From Annona cherimola (Eukaryota; Streptophyta; Magnoliopsida; Magnoliales; Annonaceae): a DNA stretch of 64,000 nucleotides. The notes beneath the pieces were generated by a model. The model was not told the DNA's origin, made no database searches, and was given only the letters and a program-made list of their open reading frames with translations. Below are positions 56,474-64,000 of this stretch, in pieces (the stretch's first letter is position 1; each line of letters begins with the position of its first letter). The stretch covers positions 37,992,012 to 38,056,011 of the forward strand of contig CM059971.1 in assembly GCA_030490835.1 (NCBI GenBank). Direction: 5' to 3'. Both the position numbers and the translations under genes were made by a program.

Positions 56474-59400
56474 TGTGGCGCCCTGAACTGAGGCATCCAC
56501 ATAGTCCTTACTCCAAGATCTTGTCGATTGGTATGTGTGAATCAGGATTGTTGCCCAAATCACGCGGCGGGTACTTAATTGGATCTCGTCCATTTTTTTT
56601 TCTTTTCTTTCATCACATAAACATATGCTCATCATCATTCATAATGAACTTATCTATAACACCATAAATCATCAACTTCTCATATTATTCATAACTTCAT
56701 AATTTTATACAACCTATACCCTTTTTCATCATATCCCATTAGGGAATCTATTCATACAAATATCTACTAACCTTTGTAATTATACTTCATTCATTCATTA
56801 ACCATATCACTTACAGGCAAATCCACTTGATCTTTTTCATCACTTGGCTTTCCCTACACCTGTCTGAGGTTGGGAAAATAAAACATGAGTCGAAACTCAA
56901 TAAGCAAGCATTTTTCATTTTAAATGCATTCCTCTCCATTCGGTAGAAGACACTTACCAAGTGATCAACTACCAACGGAACAGAAACCTTTTCGTAAACC
57001 ATATTTTGAAACCTTTCATAAACCATTCATGTAAATCATTCGTAAATGCATTTCTCTCCATTCGATAGGAGACACTTAGCAAGTGATCAACTATCAATGG
57101 AATAGAAACCTTTTCATAAACATTGGATGTGCAAATGCTTCCTTTCCACTCCTGACATAAACCTTCGTGTGCGGGTACGCTAGCTCAGGGAATATCTCAC
57201 ATAACATGGTCCAATACGCCGGCTGTCTCCGACTTGGCCTCATCAAGAGGAACTTCTCTTCCTCTTGACGCCTACATGGTTCCTACATGCATGACTTTTG
57301 ATTTTCCCAGCGTTATATACCTCTTACACCAGGTAACTTGTCATTCTCATGTAGAGAATTATTTGCACCATCCCTTAAAAATATAATTTCAAATCCATGA
57401 TTTCCTTTTTAATCCATATATGAAAATGCAATGCATTTATTCAAACATAACATTCTTTTGCCTCCACCTCTAGGGAGGACGCCGTCGGTACACAGCCCAT
57501 ACGACTCGACAATAGTGAAGGGGGACCCTCTGATCCGCTTTCTACCTCCACCAAAGCCTCTTCCTTATACATCGTACATGTGCACATGTCCATGAACATC
57601 ACATGATATCAATATGCCGGCATGACTTTTCATAAAAACTCATAAACATTCATCATTTCAAAACATTATAGAAATGACCATCCTTAAAACACATTTCATA
57701 ATCATATTTGCAATCATTTGAAATATTTGAAAAATAATTTCAAAATAGAACTTGCTTACAATGAAGCAATAAAATCACATTTTAAAAAAAAATTTGCTTA
57801 CTTACAAATCATCATTTTCAAAAGGATTGCTTGCTTACCTCCTCAGTCTGTGTCCTCCACCTTTTCCTTTCCTTTTCCTATATAAGGAAAAATGATATTT
57901 TATCTATATCATATCATGTCTTAGTTTACTTCCCATGCATGCTTTATAATCATCCATTACCTCATTTCTATGGAGGTTATCCTTTTATAAATACTTGGTC
58001 ATTACTCATTTATATGAATTTTATCCATAAATCCTTTAAAAATTCCATCCATATATCCTCATAAATATATAAAAATAAATCTCAATTTTTTCCCAAAATA
58101 CGCTGTTCACCGTTCATAATTACTGTTCATGTCACTATAGCAGATTACTGTTCATCATCACTGTTCACGTTTACTGTTCACCCCCGAGATTACTGTTCAC
58201 AGCGACGTGGGTTACTGTTCATGGGTTTCAAAATTTGACATTTTTCCCAAAAATAAAAAATACCATGACATATATTATGCTTCGTATATCATGGGAAATT
58301 ACATACATTTTGAATTTATCATCATTTACTTGGTTAAATAAATCATTTTCTCCATGTACTAAAAATCATCATAAATTCACTTAAACATAATCTTTAATTT
58401 CAAAAATCATGAAATTAATATATCATCATTACAACATCATATTTATCATAATCATACATCCCAAATCATCATTTATCAAATTTGGAGCATTATTTTTACA
58501 TATCATATGCTATCTTCCCGAATGTTCCATCTTTGCTCCAAATTTTCGATGTTTCGGCATAATTCCAATTAAGCATTATAACTTTGCTTATTTTCTCATG
58601 CTTAGGCATTATCTAAGCATAATTTTACCCTACTTAACATCTTAAAAAAATTTAGGAAGAATTCCCTTACCTCAAGTGAGAACTCCTCTCCTTCTCACTT
58701 TCTCTCACTTTCCTTCTCTCCTCCCTTTCTCTCTTGCTCAAAAACGTGGGGAATGAATTTCTCAAGCTAAGAATGCTTGGGATGGGTGTGAAATTCGTTC
58801 AAGGCACCCTCCCCTTTATATAGTGCTCCAAATTTCATGAAATTGCATTCTACCCCCTTGAAATTTGGGCTAAATTATAAATATCTTTACTTAGGTCATT
58901 TCCACCTCATTTTCAAGCAATTTCTCATTATCCTAGGTGGAAAATTGCTGGCCATAAGTTGTCAAAGCTGATCCATCCATTAATTGCTTGATTTTCATCA
59001 AAAGACGTGATTAATCTCAACTGTTGATTATCCTTGATTGAGCTCATCTCAACAATTGAATTTTTGGCACAAATCCCCATGCTAGCTCACGTTTTCCCAT
59101 GGTGGACTTTGGGGATTTTTTATATTTTTTTATTTCATTAAAATATCATATCTTAAGCTACTTTTTCAAAAAGTAAAAAGTAGAATTAATGACTTACTTT
59201 GGAAAAGTTAAGCATCACTTACTTGCTCTCCAAGAAACACATTTTTCATGATATTTGTCTTAATCCAATCCATCCATCATATTCGGCATAATATTTTAGC
59301 CATTCATACAAAATTTCACCTTAATCCGACTTCCGGATCGTAAGATATGAATTTTTCTTCATTTTCTCTCAAAAATCCACTAAAAATCCAAAAATATTAT

Positions 59401-59669
59401 TTTAATCCAAAAAGCACTTTTGTCCTTTAGTGGGAAGCTTCTTTTTTTGTCTTTTATGATTAAGTTAATCCAAAGTAATTAGCTTAACATATTCCTTAAT
59501 CCCACATTCACTATTCACGTTTCACTCTTCACGTTTACTATTCATCCGAATTAACATTCCATAATTAGTTATTTAATCCTCCAATGTCATATATTGCAAA
59601 ATATCATTATATTACCCAGGGTTTATAACCCTAGGGTTTCATACACGTGTCTAAGATCGGAGTTTCACA
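56474..59669 (+). mobile_element. Solo LTR (copy B), inside L1 ORF2
   Basis: Starts TGTGGCGCCCTGAAC, ends GGAGTTTCACA, flanked by GTTAG (56469-56473) and GCTAG (59670-59674), a 5-bp TSD with one change. 3.2 kb, no coding, no inner repeat. Removing it restores the continuity of the L1 endonuclease reading. Shares its start, end and several internal patches with copy A (12492-18935) in the same direction but is much shorter, so one or both have large indels or belong to subfamilies. Confidence 0.82.
58101..58222 (+). repeat. Cluster of six ACTGTTCA motifs in solo LTR B
   Basis: ACTGTTCA(T/C) appears six times in about 120 bp with irregular spacing of 16-28 bp, and related CTATTCACG/CTCTTCACG motifs appear near 59510-59545. 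I did not see the cluster in copy A. Confidence 0.8.
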
Positions 59670-60106
59670 GCTAGTCATCCTCTTCTTGCTTCAGACTCCA
59701 CCGCAAAGTAGCAGTCAAAATTCAACTTCATTCTAATCCCCTCCATTTCCCTTGTTGAGCGTTTCGTTTCACTGAGGAAGATGAGAATGAGATCTTATTT
59801 CCTGACCAAGTCAAGGAGGCATCGAATTGCACGTGGGTTCTCAAGCCCACGACAATTCCAAGCTAAAAATGCCATGTTAGATGAGGTGGGGCTGAGGGTG
59901 TCCCTCAGCCACCACCTCCTTCTCATTTGATGATACATCCGTGTTCAGCCGCTTCTTGTTATATTGATTCTTCTCAAATTCACCACTCTGACCTCTCTTT
60001 CTGCCTTTGACCAGATGACAAACCGCAGGCCAGCTGCTATCATCTGCCTCCAAGCCTCTAGCCTTCCTTTTCCATCTTCCTTTTGGTTTTAAAACTATCT
60101 CATCAT

Positions 60107-61540
60107 TCAGACCCTGTCCAAAATCAGTTGATGCCTGGAAAAGTGGGCTTTATTGTTGATTTCTTCTGCCGGGACCATTGGAGTAGTGTTTGTTGATTTG
60201 GCATCTCGACATTCCGGAACAGATAGGTCATGACCCCTGTGAGACACTAGAACTTCCTCAGCATGGCAGCATAAAACCGGCAGGCCACCATAGCCATCAT
60301 TCTCAGTAACTAGCATTGAGGGACAGCCCCGAGATGGTTGGACAACACTATAATTCTTTGAGGCAGCAGCCATAGTTTCCAGATCAGAGCATGGATAAAC
60401 GTGAAGGTTCTCCATAGCAGCACCCTCTGATCTCTGGTCAGGGGATGGGTGAGGGGTCTGGACAGGAAGGAAAAGGGAGGGGGAGGATCCAATAAAAGAT
60501 GCATGATGGGAATGAGAGATTACAGCAGCAGGTGTCCCCATGTGGGCAGCAACAGACGCGTGATGAGAGGGAGGGATTCCAGCTGCAGGTGTCCATGTGT
60601 GGGTCTCAACTGGTCGTGGCCAATCATCCAGTTGTGCTGTCTTCACAGGTTGCCCGCAGCTGACCGTGAGGCAGTTTGCGTCCTGGCTAAGTTTGGGGGA
60701 GAAACCCCGAGCTGATACATCCATTTGACTCCTTCCATCCCTGACCGCATCCCGCTGGAATATGTCCTGTCCACCAATGTATTTTCGTGGCACCACGCGA
60801 TTACCATGGTGATCATGCACTCGGAGTCTCATCGGTTTGGTTTCGACCCTCAAACAGCTGCCATATTGCATGTCGGCTTCGAGAACTTGCTCCTTGTTCG
60901 TAGAGAGCACCGTGCAGTCCTTAAACGCGTGTCCCATAACCCCACAGTAGAAACAGAAAATAGGGAGTTTCTCATATTGGAAGTTCACCCATTGCCTTTT
61001 TTTTGATTCCACTTGTATGAAAATTCCCCTCCTCAACAGTTTCGTGCACTTGACAGTCACCAGCAGCTTCAATTCCGACTCGTTAACAACTACCTCATGT
61101 AGCTCCTCAAACGAGCTCCCAATGCATTGTCCTAGATAATGCTTGTCGACCAAGTATGGGGATCCCATGACATGTACCCAAAGAGGCGTTTTCACGAGCA
61201 CCACCTGTGCAGTAGACAACTCTTCCTTAAGATCCTCGAGTAGCACGAGATTTCTCTCGAATAACCAAGGTCGTCCACCCAAAATCCTCTTTTTGTTGTT
61301 CTGATCGGAGAAAGAAATCCGGTACAGATTCTCACCCACGTCAGTGAAGAAGAAAGCCCCACGCGTCCTCCATAGCCTTCGCATTGATGATTGGAAGAAT
61401 TCCCTGTTGTACGAATTAGAGGTCCAAATGGAACAGAGAAGAGCATCCACCTCACCCGGGTCTATCCTCTTAACTGCCCCGCCCAATATGGACATGGTTT
61501 GAAGCTCAGCTCCGAGTAGATCTCCTTCACTTGGGTTCAT
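60107..61540 (-). CDS. L1 ORF1: DUF4283 / CCHC zinc-knuckle protein
   Basis: RNA-binding gag-like protein of plant L1 elements. The open frame reaches back to 61786, but its first 18 codons lie in flanking DNA outside the TSD. I choose the internal MNPSEGDLLG at 61540, giving 477 residues. Residues about 15-105 look like DUF4283 (SMRRLWRTRGAFFFTDVGEN, GGRPWLFERNLVLLEDL). Residues 196-209 are CFYCGVMGHAFKDC, a C-x2-C-x4-H-x4-C knuckle. The C-terminal half is low-complexity with repeats of HTWTPAAGIPPSHHAS type. The frame is intact over the whole length, unlike ORF2. Confidence 0.85.
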   Translation of the reverse strand: MNPSEGDLLGAELQTMSILGGAVKRIDPGEVDALLCSIWTSNSYNREFFQSSMRRLWRTRGAFFFTDVGENLYRISFSDQNNKKRILGGRPWLFERNLVLLEDLKEELSTAQVVLVKTPLWVHVMGSPYLVDKHYLGQCIGSSFEELHEVVVNESELKLLVTVKCTKLLRRGIFIQVESKKRQWVNFQYEKLPIFCFYCGVMGHAFKDCTVLSTNKEQVLEADMQYGSCLRVETKPMRLRVHDHHGNRVVPRKYIGGQDIFQRDAVRDGRSQMDVSARGFSPKLSQDANCLTVSCGQPVKTAQLDDWPRPVETHTWTPAAGIPPSHHASVAAHMGTPAAVISHSHHASFIGSSPSLFLPVQTPHPSPDQRSEGAAMENLHVYPCSDLETMAAASKNYSVVQPSRGCPSMLVTENDGYGGLPVLCCHAEEVLVSHRGHDLSVPECRDAKSTNTTPMVPAEEINNKAHFSRHQLILDRV

Positions 61541-61749
61541 CCCTGTCACCTGGGTGATTCCTTGTTCTCTTTGCAATCCCGACTTGCCGCAGCCCGCTAA
61601 TTCCCAATCACACAGACTAATCTCTTCCGCACTCTCCCCGTCTCTGAAAATCGTCGATGAAAAGGAAACCCTCCACCCTATTCCGAGCGCAACAGCGGTC
61701 GCCTGTCGGAACGACTTGGGGAGGGACTTTTTGATTGCACAAGGATTTT

Positions 61750-64000
61750 GAAAAGACGATGAATTTTTAAAATTAATTAAAGCCACATATTGCAGGGATT
61801 AGATATTTCTTTTTATGCTTGTGATATATAATAATAGAACATAACTAGTGGATTATGAATTTCTTAAAGATTATTAATTATAATAATTAAGTATGCCATA
61901 TATGCACGTGATTAACCTTGGAGTTTGTATTAAATACACAATTCAGGATCATTTTTCTCTATCCGTATCTTACAACTATAGAAAGATCGAAGTCCAAACA
62001 TCAAAACCCCAATATCAGACCTTTAAGGCTGCATACTCACTTAATGCAGAGATGTCACTTCAACTACCGAAAATTGATCGGATAAAATCGCCATTAAAAC
62101 AAGTGTAATCGAAATTAACACCTTTACTAGAGCAAATGATAGGGCTAGGCCAAAACAAGCCCTTGAAGGACTCTTGGTCCAGAAAGAAGCCTTGGGTAAG
62201 AAGCAGCCTCGGCCAGGAAGAGGTCTCAACCTAAGAGCCTTACATGGAAGGGCATTCGCTAGAGAAGCCTCATCCAGAAAGACCCTCGGCCAAGTTGCAA
62301 GTAATGATGAGAGCACCTTGAGCCATCTCAACAACATCATGTTTGTCTCCTTCACCTCCTCTAGTGGCCAATCGGTGAAATCGCAATAGCCATCTGCCCC
62401 AGCTTCACAACAAAACATGGCTTTCATGATCGTGACATGGTTGGCTACCATTAAGTTCTCTTGCCATCTCCATCAATGTCAGCATCATTTGTCTTGTCCT
62501 TCATGTTCAATCGGCGATTCTAAGTACCCCTTCTCAGTCTATCTCTCCAAGCTAAGTAGGAGATTCGCCCTCATATGCAAGATTGAGGGAAATCTCCTAA
62601 AACCCTTTCCCAATTCATGAGAAGCCCTTAAGGGTTAAAAAAAAAAGGAACGGTATTGCGGTCATTCAAGATTTTGAGGACATTCCCTTTAAAACGTGAA
62701 TATGTTTGATTTTTTTAATGAAACTTATACTAAAGATATATGAAGTCTCAATCTATTCTATACAGTTAGTAAACCAACCACTAAAGCATATGCAAATATA
62801 ATTTTTTATTCTTTAATATTTTTTTAAAAATATTTATGTAGAAAATATTATCTTTTAGTAAGATTTCATTATAATCGGTAAAGCTGAGAAAATATTATCT
62901 CAAGTATATATTACATTATTTAAAGTATATATAAATAAGATGTTCTCAAGTATAATAATTTTTAATTTATTTTTTAAAATTTTAAAATTTCTTATTCTTT
63001 TAATTTTTTGAATATAACTAAGTTTAACAACATCTCACAACATCTAATAGTATCTTACCTAATTTAAAAGAACTTGACGGTATCTAATAGAATTTACTAA
63101 CATCTAACAAAATCTAACTTTTAATTTATTTCGGTATCGGTGTGGAGGGCTAATATCGTTTACACCTCCCTCAAAAGTTACTGATTTTTAAAAAATAAAA
63201 ATATATTTATATCCAAAAATTATGAAAATTTAACTGTCCAAAAAAGTTAAATTTTTTTGTAAATGATTAATTAAATCAAGACAATATTTTTATAAGAAAA
63301 AAGTTGAGAACATTAAGATGCACATATTAGTGTAGGATAAAAATGTGTTTATACAGTATAAACATTCTAATCAACTATACATGATTCTAAAACATTCTAA
63401 TCTCTTATACATATCCTAAAAATAGATTATTTTAATATTTTTGTTTGAAAAATTTCAACTGTACGTCCATAATCATTTTAGATCATTTGGTCCCAAAAAC
63501 ATATTTCGAAAATTATTGTGTTAATCTAGGTGCACTTAATATATGAACCAATTTTTACTGTCTTAGAAATATGAACATATATTTATTTTGAATTTTTAAA
63601 TATATGAATATGTTGGTCATTTAAAAAATAAAACTAAAAAAAATGTAATCAAATTTGTTATGTGTCCGGTCGCATGTGAAGGATGAGTGTCCAATTGTAA
63701 CTTTTCTAAAGAAAATAGTTATTCCAATACATTATCCTTAATTGATTAAAAGAGTCCGAAGGGATACAGACTTCTATGTTTATATGCACTGTCCAGAAAT
63801 AGTTAATGGCGGAGAGAAAAGAAGACCTGTATAACTATATATTGGGAATTTCTCTTTTAATTTAAACATATTTATGTCCATTCGAATAATTTTATATGTA
63901 TAAAAATACTTTAGTATTTAACTCGAATACACGAAAATTACAAGAACTATTTTATCAACAATTTTGTGAGTAATTTTGCATAATTTAGTTGGTAATTGCG
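61750..64000. other. Intergenic, no gene recognised
   Basis: 62120-62640 is less AT-rich and holds open frames on both strands with repeated CCTCGGCCA(A/G) text, but no known family. 63520-63640 resembles one arm of the foldback element at 51561. The rest is AT-rich without clear features. Confidence 0.5.

Larger units (their letters stand above)
52615..59875 (-). pseudogene. L1 ORF2 (endonuclease, reverse transcriptase, RNase H), broken
   Basis: Starts MAFLAWNCRGLENPRAIRCL at 59875, meets a stop after VRK, and is cut at 59674/56473 by the solo LTR. It goes on with LLGWLFTGFYGHPDAHKRYQ, MGDFNEVMGPTE (frameshift and stops near 56230), then a long open part 56219-54888 (SDHCPILIVLDSRR, KAPSPDGMSAGFFQKHW, FRPISFCNVAYKILAKVLAN, LDMSKAYDRVE), a stop at the next codon, RT motifs QGDPLSPYLFILC and LLFANDAIIF, zf-RVT-like VKSAYRVL, and RNase H-like MNVDARIIDRTSSMGFAAVI and HVLRQGNTVAHALVDFVL. 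FADD is FAND here. Confidence 0.9.
52498..61749 (-). mobile_element. Full-length plant L1 LINE, split by a solo LTR
   Basis: 17-bp target-site duplication GATTGCACAAGGATTTT at 52498-52514 and 61733-61749. The minus-strand element starts at 61732, has ORF1, then ORF2, and ends in a poly(A) tail (the T run after 52510). Without the solo LTR (56474-59669 plus one TSD copy) it is about 6.0 kb, the normal plant L1 size. It lies 2 kb downstream of the callose synthase gene, convergent with it. Confidence 0.93.

Noticed and set aside
1..64000. CRISPR arrays, bacterial operons, rRNA genes
   Set aside because: None seen. The repeats present are diverged transposon pieces or tandem intron repeats, and the gene structure is eukaryotic.

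Overview
The window is nuclear DNA of a flowering plant. It is AT-rich, with a many-exon gene, GT-AG introns, and transposable elements nested inside introns and downstream. Species cannot be told from the sequence.

One cellular gene dominates, on the + strand from 2888 to 50474. It is a callose synthase (1,3-beta-glucan synthase, GT48) that matches the CALS7/GSL7 branch, the phloem sieve-plate enzyme of Arabidopsis. I could place 40 coding exons that stay in frame throughout. They total 5445 nt (1814 residues plus stop). The first exons, roughly 100-140 N-terminal residues plus promoter and 5' UTR, lie left of the window. All introns use GT-AG except one GC-AG intron (28318-28468). The coding sequence looks intact, so the gene is probably functional. 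Its length comes from transposon-swollen introns: intron 7 (5.0 kb), intron 8 (11.1 kb), intron 10 (6.4 kb), intron 15 (6.7 kb), and 2-3 kb introns after exons 29, 31 and 36.

Region by region. 1-2400: decayed copia LTR/gag on the minus strand, a transposon-protein-like fragment, and a partial gypsy-type LTR. Intron 7: a tRNA-derived SINE with a 13-bp target-site duplication (TSD), split by a short LTR element that itself carries an RTE-LINE scrap, then a 3 x 164 bp tandem repeat. Intron 8: an RTE LINE (16-bp TSD) split by a 6.4 kb solo LTR (5-bp TSD), which is split by a hAT element (8-bp TSD). Intron 10: a triplicated segment and a second hAT element carrying nested Tourist-like MITEs. Intron 15: a decayed Ty3/gypsy element on the minus strand with a multiplied LTR. 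Intron 29: a Tourist MITE with its own empty-site copy, two more MITEs, a SINE inside one of them, a MULE-like foldback element and a small MITE. 52498-61749: a 6 kb plant L1 on the minus strand with a 17-bp TSD, dead by stops, frameshifts and a changed catalytic motif, and split by a second solo LTR of the intron-8 family.

I found no CRISPR, rRNA, intact tRNA, operon or unknown multi-gene system. The real novelty is the readable order of insertions and a few local oddities listed under findings.
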